Source: Companilactobacillus zhachilii (GTDB lineage Bacteria > Bacillota > Bacilli > Lactobacillales > Lactobacillaceae). From it: a stretch of 64,000 nucleotides of DNA. The translations under genes and the position numbers were made by a program. Shown in pieces: positions 17,417 through 27,429 of the stretch (positions are counted from its first letter, which is position 1; each line of letters opens with the position of its first letter). Under the pieces are notes generated by a model that saw only the letters and a list, made by a program, of their open reading frames with translations, had not been told where the DNA came from and did no database searches. Location: the NCBI RefSeq assembly GCF_003606365.2, contig NZ_CP031933.2, positions 2,650,974 through 2,714,973 of the forward strand, read 5' to 3'.

Positions 17417-17445
17417 TATTTGTTAGTAAAATTGGAGGTTTATCT

Positions 17446-18474
17446 ATGGTAAGAATAACAAAAATTTCTGCCGGAATTTTATTACTTATACTGTCAATTA
17501 TTTTAATGATTAAAGCGGGTTTTGAGGGCTTCATCGCAGCACTAGTTGGTACTGGTGCGATTGGTGGTGCAGCAGGGATATTAATGGCTATTACTTACAT
17601 TATTTCCGCTGCAATTTATATTTTAACCAATCGGACATACAGTATCGTGCCTGACATCGTAGGATTCGTCATCCTTATCCTCGGTGGTCTGATGGGACTT
17701 TTCAACGCCAACATGCCTGGTGCTGGATTTCTTAAAATCTGGGCTTGGGTTGGAATTATTATCGGTGCGATCGACTTGATTATCGTTATTGTCGACATGA
17801 TTATGAACCCTGCTCCTGCTGAAGAACCTGAGGAACAATTCGACAATAATAATCAGTTCAACAATCAACCAAATAATCAATTCAATCAACAACCACAATT
17901 CAACCAACCAAATCAATTTAATCAACAACAAAATTACGGTTATAATCCTTACCAGAACAATAACCAAGGATTCAACCAAAACCAAGGTCAAAATCCTAAC
18001 CAATTTCAAGCAAATCAAAATGGGCAATTTAATCAGCCTAACCAATTTAATCCGCAACAAAATCAAATGAACCAACAACAACCAATGAACCAAAATGGGA
18101 ATTTTAACAATGGTAACTTTAACCAGCCACAAATGAATAATAATCAAATGGGTAATGGCTACAATAACCAAGGACAATTTCCAAATCAGAATCAAAATAT
18201 GAATCAACAATCAATGAATCAAAGACGAGGTAATTTCCAACAACCTCAAAATAATAATCAATTCAATAATCCTAACCAGTACAATGGTCAAGGACAAATC
18301 AACCAACCAAATCAAAACTTTGCTCCAAATAATCAATTTAACCAACAACCTAGAAACATGAATAATCAACCTAACCAACAATTTGGTCAGAACAATCAAA
18401 TGCAACTAGGAGCTCCACAACAAAATCAAAATCTTAATAATATGAATCGGACAAGAAGCCGAAGTCATCATTAG
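17446..18474 (+). CDS. Membrane protein with long Asn/Gln-rich prion-like tail
   Basis: This 342-residue protein of unknown function has about 125 residues of membrane domain with four hydrophobic segments (about 5-25, 32-60, 68-90, 98-122). A short acidic linker (PAPAEEPEEQFD) follows, then about 210 residues made almost only of Asn, Gln, Phe, Pro, Met and Gly in irregular FNQ/NQP/NQF repeats. It ends with a basic RTRSRSHH. The tail has no recognisable fold and looks like a disordered or prion-like domain, probably cytoplasmic given the even segment count. GGAGG precedes the ATG. It lies 29 bp after the kinase gene. Confidence 0.85.
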   Translation: MVRITKISAGILLLILSIILMIKAGFEGFIAALVGTGAIGGAAGILMAITYIISAAIYILTNRTYSIVPDIVGFVILILGGLMGLFNANMPGAGFLKIWAWVGIIIGAIDLIIVIVDMIMNPAPAEEPEEQFDNNNQFNNQPNNQFNQQPQFNQPNQFNQQQNYGYNPYQNNNQGFNQNQGQNPNQFQANQNGQFNQPNQFNPQQNQMNQQQPMNQNGNFNNGNFNQPQMNNNQMGNGYNNQGQFPNQNQNMNQQSMNQRRGNFQQPQNNNQFNNPNQYNGQGQINQPNQNFAPNNQFNQQPRNMNNQPNQQFGQNNQMQLGAPQQNQNLNNMNRTRSRSHH

Positions 18475-18483
18475 GATTTTCAG

Positions 18484-18602
18484 AGAGTGTGACAAAACAT
18501 GGTCAGCTTTCGAGCATTAAGGCAAATAAGACCCGCAATCCGATTTTGGATTGTGGGTTTTATTTGTTTTAAGCGGAAAAAGCTATGTTTTGTTGCACGT
18601 TT
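18484..18602. repeat. Family B hairpin repeat, copy B3
   Basis: The outer arms gtgacaaaacatggtcagcttt and agctatgttttgttgcac match copy B2. The inner stem is gacccgcaatcc / ggattgtgggttt, again a different sequence that still pairs. A further partial 'ttaaggcgaaaatagttatgtcac' fragment follows to about 18640. Confidence 0.85.
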
Positions 18603-18729
18603 ATGTTGCATGTTTAAGGCGAAAATAGTTATGTCACAGCCCCTTTTTATAGCCGTTTTAAATCCTTGCTACGGGACTTTAACACTCACTATCTCAGACT
18701 ATTTCATCTAACAATATAAAAACCACAAG

Positions 18730-18913
18730 CTAGCCGCAGGGTGAGCGAAATTTAGTCCGCCGTGAAGGTGGTGTAATGGCATTAGACATTACACCACGGG
18801 ACGAATTTTGAAATTCGAGCGGTTTTCTCGAAGTTCAAAATCGAGATTCGAGACCGCCCTTTGGCTCGAATCGGTCCCCACAGCGGACTAAATTTCTCTC
18901 TCCCTGCGGCGGC
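18730..18913 (+). repeat. Family A element, copy A5
   Basis: The outer arms gcgaaatttagtccgc and gcggactaaatttctc pair with a sequence different from the usual ggtcgct version. The variable arm is atggcattagacat; the second arm is gaaattcgag/ctcgaagttc. It lies upstream of cydA. Confidence 0.85.
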
Positions 18914-19129
18914 CTATTTCAATAAAAAAAATATTATTAATTATTAGTTTTTCCATAAAATGGCACCCTTTTCATTTTCGTAAAATATCTTTATAAATAA
19001 TGGTCCGCACTCGTTTTTTAAACGGTTATATTTTATATGTAAGATCAATATACTGATTTATCTTTTTTATTTGACAAGCTCAGCTGATATGAGTCTTTTA
19101 ATCCCCGTCAAAAGTAGATTTTCATGGGA

Positions 19130-19144
19130 TTGGAAACGATTTTT
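19130..19144 (+). promoter_or_regulatory. Candidate CcpA cre site upstream of cydA
   Basis: TTGGAAACGATTTTT matches WTGNAANCGNWNNCW with one mismatch (T for the C). It lies about 95 bp before the cydA ATG. The remaining 18914-19238 gap is AT-rich leader with a TTGACA-like element near 19071 and nothing else recognised. Carbon-catabolite control of cyd is known in other lactic acid bacteria; the site here is inferred. Confidence 0.35.
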
Positions 19145-19238
19145 TCACAAGTATAAATCTTGCCAAATACTTTAATTAATCATATGATAAATCTGTATAT
19201 ATAAGGGTATAAATTAATGTTTTAAGGAGGTTATCGCC

Positions 19239-20681
19239 ATGCTCGGTATTGGTTTAAGCATTGTCTCTTTGGCACGTTTCCAATTTGCGATGACAACTGT
19301 TTTCCATTTCTTCTTTGTTCCATTTTCAATTGGAATGGGCTTTCTTGTTGCAATCATGGAAACTCTTTACGCTGTCAAAAAAGACAAAGTTTACTTAGAT
19401 ATGGCAAAGTTCTGGGGTAAGATTTTTCTATTGAGCTTTGCTGTTGGTATTGTTACTGGTATTATTCAAGAATTCCAATTCGGTATGAATTGGTCTGAAT
19501 ACTCACGTTTCATGGGTGATGTGTTCGGTGCTCCATTGGCTATCGAAGCACTGTTGGCATTCTTCATTGAATCTGTCTTTATCGGTATTTGGATGTTTAC
19601 TTGGGATCGTTTCAAACCAGGTGTTCACGCCTTTATGATTTGGATGACTTCAATTGGTACCATGCTTTCAGCTATTTGGATCTTAGCTGCTAATAGTTTT
19701 ATGCAACATCCTACAGGTTTCAAAATCAATAACACAACTGGTCGAATTCAATTGACTGATTTCGGCGCTGTCGTTGCTAATCCTCAACTATGGAAGGTCT
19801 TTCCACACGTTATTTTAGCTGCTTTCATGACTGCTGCTGTTGTTATTACAGGTATGAGTGCTTATGGACTTTTACGTAAGAAGAAGGATGAAAATCATTT
19901 CTTCAAGACATCATTACGTTTTGGTCTTTGGGCAAGTTTAATTTTCGCTATTCTTTCTGCTGGTGCCGGAGATCTTCAAACACAACAAATTATCAAAGAT
20001 CAACCGATGAAATTTGCTGCTACTGAAGGTATCTACGAAGACACCAAAGACCCTGCACCTTGGACAGTCGTTGAATTAATCAACGCTAAAGACCACAAGG
20101 CAAGCGGTCAGATCGAAGTTCCAGGTGTTTTAAGTATCTTGGCTTACCACAAGTTAAGTGGTTCTGTTAAAGGTATGAACACTATCAATAAAGAATTACA
20201 TGCTAAGTATGACAAACAATTTGGTAAGGACATGGATTACTATGTTCCACCTAAGACTCTTTTCTGGAGTTTTAGAGTTATGACAGGTATCGATGCACTT
20301 ATCATGTTGGTTTCATTTGTTGGTTTGATCTTCTCACGTAAGAAGAAAGATACTATTGAAAACCACAAGTGGATGCTAGTTGTCTTGGGTCTTTGCATTT
20401 GGGTTCCATTTATCGGTAATTCAGCCGGTTGGTTCATTACTGAATTCGGCCGTTACCCATGGATCGTTTATGGACTCTTCACAATCGCTCAAGCTGTTTC
20501 ACCAACTTCAACTGTTGCTAGTCTCTTGTTTAGTAATATCATTTACTTCTTGCTCTTTACCCTTTTGGGTGGCGTTATGGTTTGGTACAGTAGACAAACG
20601 CTTCATCATGGACCTTACTTTGAAGAAGCAGACTCTAAACAAAACGTTGACCCATTTGCAAAGGAGGCCTTTGGAAAATGA
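19239..20681 (+). CDS. cydA: Cytochrome bd ubiquinol/menaquinol oxidase subunit I
   Basis: This haem-bearing subunit of the membrane quinol oxidase has 480 residues and about nine transmembrane helices. The N-terminal His ligand lies in TTVFHFFFVPFSIG. GIIQEFQFGMNWSEYSRF is the conserved quinol/haem region, FPHVILAAFMTAA supplies the second His, RVMTGIDALIM the Met region, and EFGRYPWIVYG is the C-terminal signature. The Q-loop is short. AAGGAGG precedes the ATG. It is the first gene of an unbroken cydABCD operon with 1-4 bp overlaps. Oxygen reduction needs supplied haem in most lactobacilli. Confidence 0.97.
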   Translation: MLGIGLSIVSLARFQFAMTTVFHFFFVPFSIGMGFLVAIMETLYAVKKDKVYLDMAKFWGKIFLLSFAVGIVTGIIQEFQFGMNWSEYSRFMGDVFGAPLAIEALLAFFIESVFIGIWMFTWDRFKPGVHAFMIWMTSIGTMLSAIWILAANSFMQHPTGFKINNTTGRIQLTDFGAVVANPQLWKVFPHVILAAFMTAAVVITGMSAYGLLRKKKDENHFFKTSLRFGLWASLIFAILSAGAGDLQTQQIIKDQPMKFAATEGIYEDTKDPAPWTVVELINAKDHKASGQIEVPGVLSILAYHKLSGSVKGMNTINKELHAKYDKQFGKDMDYYVPPKTLFWSFRVMTGIDALIMLVSFVGLIFSRKKKDTIENHKWMLVVLGLCIWVPFIGNSAGWFITEFGRYPWIVYGLFTIAQAVSPTSTVASLLFSNIIYFLLFTLLGGVMVWYSRQTLHHGPYFEEADSKQNVDPFAKEAFGK

Positions 20682-21691
20682 CACTCAGTACATTATGGTT
20701 CATCGTAATCGGACTTCTATTTGCTATCTTCCTCTTCTTAGAGGGATTTGATTTTGGTGTCGGTATGTCCACTCGTTTCTTAGCTAAGGACGAAGCTGAA
20801 CGTGCCGCAATCATGTCATCTATCGGTCCTCATTGGGACGGTAACGAAACATGGTTAGTTACTGCTGGTGGTGCGATGTTTGCTTCACTACCTATGTGGT
20901 ATGCATCATTGTTTTCAGCCTATTACATTCTTTTCCTACTCGTTTTAGTTGGTTTGATTCTACGTGGTGTTTCCTTCGAGTTTCACAAACATGCTGAAAC
21001 AAGCACGGGTCGTAATCTTTGGATGTGGGCCTTTTTCGTTGGTAGTATCATCCCACCATTCTTCTTATGTATGATTCTTTTGAGTATGGTTCAAGGTATT
21101 CCAATGAATGCTAACGGCGATGCTTTCCCTAAGTTCTTCGACGTTGTTAACTTATTATCAATCGTCGGTGGCGTTGCCGGAGTATTGCTATCACTCGTTC
21201 ACGGATTAAACTTCATCAGATTAAGAATGGAAGGTCCATTACGTGATCGCGCTCGTAAATTAAATAAAATTCTTTACCCAATTCTTTTCCTTGGTGAAGT
21301 AGTCTTCGCAGTCCTTGTCTTCTTACAAACAGACTTCTTTACTAAGAGATTTACTTCATCTTTAATCATCACAGCCCTAATTGTTTTATTCTCGCTATTG
21401 GGCTACTATGGAGTCCTAAAGAATAGAGAAGGTTGGAGCTTTGCTGGTAGTGGATTATCACTAAGTATGGTCATTGTTTTATTATTCAACGGACTATTCC
21501 CACGTGTCATGATTGCTACTAATCCAGCACACAGTATTTTGATTAAAAATGCTGCTAACTCACAATATACCTTGACGATTATGACAATTGTCGCCTGCAT
21601 CTTGGTACCAATTGTGGCTATTTACTTCATCTGGTCATACTCTCTATTCACAAAGAGAATAAATCCAAGAGAGAATACGGTGAAATATTAA
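20678..21691 (+). CDS. cydB: Cytochrome bd oxidase subunit II
   Basis: This second core subunit of the bd oxidase has 337 residues and eight or so transmembrane segments. The family block LFLEGFDFGVGM near the start, GPHWDGNETWLV and VSFEFHKHA are all typical. The ATG overlaps the cydA stop by four bases (ATGA), implying coupled translation, with an internal AGGAGG at the cydA end. Confidence 0.97.
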   Translation: MTLSTLWFIVIGLLFAIFLFLEGFDFGVGMSTRFLAKDEAERAAIMSSIGPHWDGNETWLVTAGGAMFASLPMWYASLFSAYYILFLLVLVGLILRGVSFEFHKHAETSTGRNLWMWAFFVGSIIPPFFLCMILLSMVQGIPMNANGDAFPKFFDVVNLLSIVGGVAGVLLSLVHGLNFIRLRMEGPLRDRARKLNKILYPILFLGEVVFAVLVFLQTDFFTKRFTSSLIITALIVLFSLLGYYGVLKNREGWSFAGSGLSLSMVIVLLFNGLFPRVMIATNPAHSILIKNAANSQYTLTIMTIVACILVPIVAIYFIWSYSLFTKRINPRENTVKY

Positions 21692-23424
21692 TGATTGATA
21701 AGCGTTTATTTCGCTTACCAGGAACAAAACAACTATTTCTAATGCTTGCAGGATTAACTCTCTTGCAAGCATTTGTTGTTTTATTCCAAGGTAAGTATTT
21801 AGCAGAAGCATTAGTAAATTCTTGGGAACAAAAGTCCTTGCAAACGATCATCTATCCGATGGTCTTTTTTGCGATAGCTTTTGTTCTACGACATCTTTTT
21901 AATTGGCTCAACACCAAAATAGTTGAAAATTATGCTAGTAAGACGTCGGAGAATATTCGGTCACAATTATTGGAAAAAGTATATGTTGCTGGTCCCGAAA
22001 TGATTTCTGAAGAAGGAACCGGTAATTTGGTGACCTCTTCTCTGGACGGTATCGATTTAATTGAAAACTACTTCAAATTGATTTTTACCAAGTTAATGAA
22101 TATGTCGATTATTCCGCCAGTTTTATTAGTCTATATTTATATGCAAAACGTGGCATCAGGAATTACTCTAACAGTGATTGTCCCCTTAGTAATACTCTTT
22201 ATGATCATCTTAGGACTCGCTGCACAGTCAAAAGCAGATGCCCAGTATAAACAGTACACAATTCTATCAAATCACTTCTTAGACGCTCTTAGAGGCTTAC
22301 CAACTCTAAAAATGTTAGGGCTAAGTAAACGCTATGCCAAAAATATCTACACTGTCAGTGACGAATATCGCCGTCGGACAATGAATACTTTACGGATTGC
22401 GATTTTATCGACTTTTGCTCTCGATTGGTTGACAACCTTAGGAATTGCGATTTTAGCAGTCTTCTTAGGCCTAGGCTTGATCAACAACAGTTTTCCGCTC
22501 TTTCCTGCTCTAGTTACTTTAATTTTGGCACCTGAGTACTTCCTACCTTTGCGTGATTTTTCCAATGATTACCACGCAACGTTAAATGGGAAAAATGCTT
22601 TGAATGCTATCTTTGAAATTTTAGACCGTCCTAGTGTCGCAAAAGATGACACACTAACAGATTTTTCTTGGAATCAAGATTCAAAAGTAGACGTTAAAAA
22701 TCTTCAATTCACCTATCAAGGTTCTGGTGAACAAGCTGTCAGTCTAGATATTGATAGCCTCAAACTTGCAGGCTACCAACGTGTCGGCGTTATCGGTAAA
22801 TCCGGTTCTGGTAAAACAACTTTGATCCGTACTTTAGGCGGTTTTCTGGTGCCTGATAAAGCCGATATCAAAATAAATGACCAGTCGATTCCTAACTTCA
22901 AGCAGACTAATTGGCAAAAGAAATTAACCTTCTTACCACAATCACCATATTTGTTTGCTGGCTCAATTGCTGAAAATATTGCCTTCTATCGTCCTAAAGC
23001 TTCAATGGATGAGATAAAAAAAGCCGCTCATGCGGCCGGTTTGGATGACTTTTTGAACACTTTAAATTCTGGCTATGACACACAGATTGGTGAAGGTGGC
23101 CGTGGCATTTCTGGTGGTCAACAGCAACGAATCATGTTAGCTCGGGCATTTCTAGCTGATGATCGTCATGTTTTAATTTTTGACGAACCAACAGCTCACT
23201 TAGATATCGAAACAGAATATGCTTTAAAGAAACCTATGGAACAGCTTTTCCAAAATCATCTCGTTATCTTTGCAACCCATCGGCTCCACTGGATCAAAGA
23301 AATGGATTATGTCATCGTTATGGATAATGGACAAATTGCTGAACAAGGTACTCCTGAAGAACTCGGGCGTCATAACGGTGCCTATTCTCAATTAATTAAT
23401 AATATGCGAGGTGATCAACTATGA
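21691..23424 (+). CDS. cydD: Heterodimeric ABC exporter subunit CydD
   Basis: This 577-residue half-transporter has six N-terminal transmembrane helices and a C-terminal ATPase with Walker A GKSGSGKTT, signature ISGGQQQR and Walker B VLIFDEPTAHLD, then the H-loop in FATHRL. CydDC is required to assemble cytochrome bd; in E. coli it was assigned cysteine/glutathione export and more recently haem binding. The start codon overlaps the cydB stop by one base (TAATG). Confidence 0.95.
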   Translation: MIDKRLFRLPGTKQLFLMLAGLTLLQAFVVLFQGKYLAEALVNSWEQKSLQTIIYPMVFFAIAFVLRHLFNWLNTKIVENYASKTSENIRSQLLEKVYVAGPEMISEEGTGNLVTSSLDGIDLIENYFKLIFTKLMNMSIIPPVLLVYIYMQNVASGITLTVIVPLVILFMIILGLAAQSKADAQYKQYTILSNHFLDALRGLPTLKMLGLSKRYAKNIYTVSDEYRRRTMNTLRIAILSTFALDWLTTLGIAILAVFLGLGLINNSFPLFPALVTLILAPEYFLPLRDFSNDYHATLNGKNALNAIFEILDRPSVAKDDTLTDFSWNQDSKVDVKNLQFTYQGSGEQAVSLDIDSLKLAGYQRVGVIGKSGSGKTTLIRTLGGFLVPDKADIKINDQSIPNFKQTNWQKKLTFLPQSPYLFAGSIAENIAFYRPKASMDEIKKAAHAAGLDDFLNTLNSGYDTQIGEGGRGISGGQQQRIMLARAFLADDRHVLIFDEPTAHLDIETEYALKKPMEQLFQNHLVIFATHRLHWIKEMDYVIVMDNGQIAEQGTPEELGRHNGAYSQLINNMRGDQL

Positions 23425-25160
23425 ATTTCTTCAAGACATTCAAACATGATACTTGGGTCAAACCATATATCAAACAATACAAAGGTTTGTTGATCACTGC
23501 TTTAATTTTAGGATTATTAACTTCTTTCTGTGCCGCCGCTTTGATGTTCACATCCGGTTATACAATCGATAAAGCCGCCACTCATCCAGTTAATATCTTA
23601 TTAATTTATGTGCCAATTTTATTAACCCGTGCTTTCGGTATTGGTCGTCCAGTTTTTAAATATATCGAACGTCTCAAAAGCCATAATTGGGTGCTACGTG
23701 TTACTTCCGACTTAAGAACCCGTCTCTACAAAACGCTTGAAAGTGACGCTTCATTCTTTACTGAACACCATAAAACTGGTGACATCATGGGACTGCTATC
23801 AGAAGATATCAGCCACTTGCAAAATCTTTATTTAAGAACTATTTTTCCAGCAGTTATTTCATATTTACTAACAATCATTGGTTCATTAGCACTAGGTATT
23901 TTTAATCCTTCATTTGGCTTTTTCGTCTTCCTATTGCTCTTTGTTGAAGTATTTATCGTTCCATTATTTTCCGTTGCAATTGAAAGTGCCCGTCGTGCCT
24001 ATCAAAAGGAAGTCAAAAGTGACCTCTATGTTCAATTGACCGATAATATTTTAGGTGTTGACGATTGGATTATTTCCGGTCGAAAAGATGACTTTAAAAA
24101 TCTTACTTCCAAAAATATTCACGACTTAGATCAATCAAAAAACAAGTCGAAAGCTTTCCGTCGTAACCGTGACTTTGCTTTACAATTAGTCTTCGCAGCT
24201 ATGGTAGTTTGTTTCCTAATTTTTACTAATCTGACCATGACTCATAATCAGGAACAAGCTAACTTCGTTGCTGCCGTTGTCTTAGCCGTTTTCCCACTAT
24301 CTGACGCTATTATTCCTGTCAGTCAAGGCTTCGAAGAATGGCCTGTCTATAAAGATTCAATTTTACGACTCAATACTATCAAGCCCGTTCCCAATACCTT
24401 ACCTGAACAAGTGGAATTAAAGCCGGCTGACTTCAAAACTTTAAAGCTTGATAACATTACTTTCGAATATAACGATGACTCACCAATTTTAATCAAGAAT
24501 TTTTCGCAAACAATCAAACGTGGTGAAAAATTGGCGCTCTTAGGGCCAAGTGGTATTGGTAAAACTACTATTCTCCAATTGATTTTAGGTGACTTATCGC
24601 CCCAACAAGGTCAAGTCAAAATTAATGATCTTGATATTTCACAAATTCAAGTTCATCGTGAACAAATTTTTTCTGTATTGAATCAGAAGCCATTTCTTTT
24701 CAATACAACCTTACTTAACAATGTGCGCTTAGGTAACGAACATAAATCAGATGCGGAAGTAAAGAAAGCTCTGGAGCGCGTCGGTTTAAAAGATTTAGTC
24801 GAATCATTGCCTGACAAATACAATACAATTGTTGGTGAAAATGGTTCTCGTTTCTCCGGTGGTGAGCAAGAACGGATTGCTTTGGCACGTATCCTCCTTC
24901 AGGATGCACCAATCGTCTTACTAGATGAACCTACCGTTGGACTAGATCCAATCACGGAAAACGACTTGCTGGAGACCTTCTTTGACGTTTTGAAAGATAA
25001 AACAATTATCTGGGTCACTCATCATTTACAAGGCATCAATCATGTTGACCATGTGGTCTTTATGAATAGTGATGAAATCGAAATGGAAGGTGCACCTGAG
25101 GAACTTTATCAAAGTAACGCACATTTCCAAGAACTTTATAAAATGGACCAAGGATTATAG
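23421..25160 (+). CDS. cydC: Heterodimeric ABC exporter subunit CydC
   Basis: This 579-residue partner of CydD has the same layout: six transmembrane helices, then an ATPase with Walker A GPSGIGKTT, signature FSGGEQERIALAR, Walker B VLLDEPTVGLD and H-loop WVTHHL. FTSGYTIDKAATHP and LTRAFGIGRPVFKYIERL are typical of CydC. It overlaps cydD by ATGA and closes the operon before a strong terminator. Confidence 0.95.
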   Translation: MNFFKTFKHDTWVKPYIKQYKGLLITALILGLLTSFCAAALMFTSGYTIDKAATHPVNILLIYVPILLTRAFGIGRPVFKYIERLKSHNWVLRVTSDLRTRLYKTLESDASFFTEHHKTGDIMGLLSEDISHLQNLYLRTIFPAVISYLLTIIGSLALGIFNPSFGFFVFLLLFVEVFIVPLFSVAIESARRAYQKEVKSDLYVQLTDNILGVDDWIISGRKDDFKNLTSKNIHDLDQSKNKSKAFRRNRDFALQLVFAAMVVCFLIFTNLTMTHNQEQANFVAAVVLAVFPLSDAIIPVSQGFEEWPVYKDSILRLNTIKPVPNTLPEQVELKPADFKTLKLDNITFEYNDDSPILIKNFSQTIKRGEKLALLGPSGIGKTTILQLILGDLSPQQGQVKINDLDISQIQVHREQIFSVLNQKPFLFNTTLLNNVRLGNEHKSDAEVKKALERVGLKDLVESLPDKYNTIVGENGSRFSGGEQERIALARILLQDAPIVLLDEPTVGLDPITENDLLETFFDVLKDKTIIWVTHHLQGINHVDHVVFMNSDEIEMEGAPEELYQSNAHFQELYKMDQGL

Positions 25161-25194
25161 GCGTTATAACGTTATATCTAAATTTGTTAATATC

Positions 25195-25240
25195 AAAAAA
25201 GGTAGATGAAATCTGAACGGATTTTATCTACCTTTTTTTT
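25195..25240 (+). terminator. Terminator after cydABCD
   Basis: The hairpin aaaaaaggtagatgaaatc / gattttatctacctttttttt has a 6-base loop and a long T-run on the plus strand. Confidence 0.9.
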
Positions 25241-25336
25241 CAATATTTAAATTTAAGCTTTTACCTAAAGATTAAATATACTTTAAATGCTTGGCACTAC
25301 AGAACTATATCCCAATTTACTAACTATTTTAATCCC

Positions 25337-25672
25337 TTAATGTGGAATAACTGCTCCATTAATTGCACCAATAAAACTGTCTTTCAACGATTTTCGGGAC
25401 AACGTTCTTAATTCATTTATAACGTCGTTTTGTTCTGAACTAAAGTGATATTTTTTACTCAAGGCCAACCTCTGAAAAGAAACATCCAAATCACTGATTG
25501 CATCCTGAACCTGATTAAATTGTTGACTAACTTTTTCGGGGCGATTAATGTCATTATATGCTTTTTGAATCAAACTTTTCACTTGCTCATCATCTTTAGG
25601 TGTAGACTTATCCAATCGCTCTAAAAGGTTATCTATCTTTCCAACAAAAGCCTCTTTTTTCTGACTATTCAT
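25337..25672 (-). CDS. Small helical protein, possibly bacteriocin-immunity-like
   Basis: This 111-residue all-helical soluble protein has no signal peptide. The spacing of hydrophobic residues and the block FQRLALSKKYHFSSEQNDV resemble the four-helix enterocin-A-type immunity family, but I am not certain and no bacteriocin precursor is visible nearby. It starts 17 bp after the prenyl synthase stop on the same strand and may be cotranscribed. It should be treated as hypothetical with a weak family hint. Confidence 0.55.
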   Translation of the reverse strand: MNSQKKEAFVGKIDNLLERLDKSTPKDDEQVKSLIQKAYNDINRPEKVSQQFNQVQDAISDLDVSFQRLALSKKYHFSSEQNDVINELRTLSRKSLKDSFIGAINGAVIPH

Positions 25673-25688
25673 ATATACTCCGAACTAA

Positions 25689-26660
25689 TTATTTTATTCT
25701 ATTAACTAATCGCTTAACGACAGCCTTTAAGACTTTTTGACTGTTATTTTTTGGTAGTTTATCAAGTTCATCAATAGCTCGTTTGGTATAACTCCGGGCA
25801 ATATCTTTCGCCTGATTCAAATATCCATTATCAACCACGATATTCGTAGCCATTTTATCATCAGTCGATGTTAGCTCTGCTTTGGATAACACCTCGACCA
25901 ATTGTTCATTCCCCGCTTCCAATCCCAAAATATATGGCAGCGAGTAAACGCCGTTTTTCAAATCTTCATGTGCTGGTTTACCTGTCTGTGTTGAGTTGCT
26001 GAAATCTAAAATATCATCAATGATCTGAAAGGCCATTCCGATATCATGTCCAATGCCCTTACAACGGTCAATCAAATCTTGGTCTCCACCACTGACAACT
26101 GCACCCATAGCAGCACTCAAACTGAACAGTTCGGCTGTTTTACCAGAGATTTCATGCAAGTACATCTCGGTCGTTGCCTTAACGTTGAAATTGATCAACA
26201 TTTGGTCTAGTTCACCAACTAAAATTTTCTTCATGCTAAGTGCATTGCGTAAAATATCAAGATTTGACGTTAAATTGCGAGAAATCAATTCAAAATATAA
26301 TGTAAACAAATAATCACCCGCATAAATAGCGTTACGACGACCGTATTTAGTATGAATCGTTGGTTGTGAACGGCGTAACGGAGAATCGTCAATCACATCA
26401 TCATGAATCAACGTTGCAACGTGTAAAATTTCTAGCGACGCCGCCAACGGAATCAGTTCAGCCGTTGTTTTTTTATTTTCCCCAAAGTCACTGAACAGCA
26501 AGAAAAAGGCCGGACGCAACATTTTGCCACCAGAAGTTAAATCAATGATCATGGAACTGATATCAAGATTGTTGATTTTCACTGCTTGATGAATATAATC
26601 AGTCGTTAAATCTAACTTTTCTCCGAGCTGAGGATAACTTTTCCATATTGTATTCGCCAT
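25689..26660 (-). CDS. Polyprenyl (heptaprenyl-type) diphosphate synthase
   Basis: This trans-prenyltransferase of 323 residues builds long isoprenoid diphosphates for quinone side chains. The first aspartate-rich motif is LIHDDVIDDSPLRR and the second is FQIIDDILDFS, both intact; GGKMLRPA is the family N-terminal motif. Long-chain synthases of this class often need a small partner (HepT/HepS type); no such partner is recognised here. Its neighbour on the opposite strand is menA, which would use its product. Confidence 0.92.
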   Translation of the reverse strand: MANTIWKSYPQLGEKLDLTTDYIHQAVKINNLDISSMIIDLTSGGKMLRPAFFLLFSDFGENKKTTAELIPLAASLEILHVATLIHDDVIDDSPLRRSQPTIHTKYGRRNAIYAGDYLFTLYFELISRNLTSNLDILRNALSMKKILVGELDQMLINFNVKATTEMYLHEISGKTAELFSLSAAMGAVVSGGDQDLIDRCKGIGHDIGMAFQIIDDILDFSNSTQTGKPAHEDLKNGVYSLPYILGLEAGNEQLVEVLSKAELTSTDDKMATNIVVDNGYLNQAKDIARSYTKRAIDELDKLPKNNSQKVLKAVVKRLVNRIK

Positions 26661-26804
26661 AAAATATTTCTTACCCCTATAACTTTGTTGTTTTCTAATT
26701 ACTTAATCAAGATAATTTTATAATAACGCACGATACTAGTAAATTATCTTCTAATGCATACATGACGCTAAGATGTGTCTTCAAATTATTTATATTATGA
26801 ATAT

Positions 26805-26981
26805 GCCGTCTCCAGATTCGGACAGTGGTCACTGGCGGTGCGGAACGGCCCGAGCCAAGGTCTCGGACCTCGGTTTAAGCCTTGCAAGTTCGGCAAGTCT
26901 TAAACACGCCCGGTGGTGTAAGAGCTAAAGCTCTAACGCCACTTTCACTGCCCGTAACCACTGTCCGAATCTTCCGACTAG
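26805..26981 (-). repeat. Family A element, copy A6 (subfamily II)
   Basis: The outer arms attcggacagtggtcactggc and gcccgtaaccactgtccgaat pair with a mismatch or two. Inner arms are cccgagccaaggtctcgg, a cttgcaag-type arm and aagagctaaagctctaac. It carries the CCGGGC core like A1 and A13, with GCGGAACG opposite. It forms an inverted pair with A7. Confidence 0.82.
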
Positions 26982-27124
26982 TTCTTTATAAACTCTAAAA
27001 TGGCTTGATACCTCAAATACTTTTTCTGGCTTTCATTACCATCTTGATAGGATTCTGGAACAACCATGCTCTTAAAATATTTATCCGTATAAGAATAGAT
27101 TCTTCTCAAACTAAGAAGAATAAA

Positions 27125-27306
27125 CCAGCCGGCAAGAGCAAGAAATTTTGGTTGCTGTACAGGTGGCGTTAGGGATTTATCCCTTACACCACGGGACGAC
27201 TTTTGAAACTCGCGGTTTTTGCGAGGTTCAAAATCGAGATTCGAGACCGCCCTTTGGCTCGAATCGGTCCCCATAGCGACCAAAATTTCTTGCTCTTGGA
27301 GGCGGC
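27125..27306 (+). repeat. Family A element, copy A7
   Basis: The outer arms agagcaagaaattttggt and accaaaatttcttgctct pair. The variable arm is tagggatttatcccta. Its right flank 'catatttaaccagcacca' is identical to that of copy A11, so the mobile unit may extend past the palindrome. Together with A6 it fills the gap of about 770 bp between the prenyl synthase and menA. Confidence 0.88.
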
Positions 27307-27429
27307 ATATTTAACCAGCACCACGAATCCCACTATCAAATTAATTTTCAAAACCAATCAATAACACTCACTCAAATTTCCCAGTAGTTTTATAATAAAA
27401 CAGACTACAAAAACAAAAGGAATGATTAT

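Noticed and set aside
17623..18405. Long antisense frames opposite the Asn/Gln-rich gene
   Set aside because: They are the complement of N/Q codons, giving unnatural Leu/Ile/Val-only proteins.
26978..27283. Open frames through family A copies (also 32706-32891, 36986-37288, 37573-37806, 44951-45139, 47864-48088)
   Set aside because: The shared peptide pattern comes from the repeat's own sequence, with no start signal and no conserved length.
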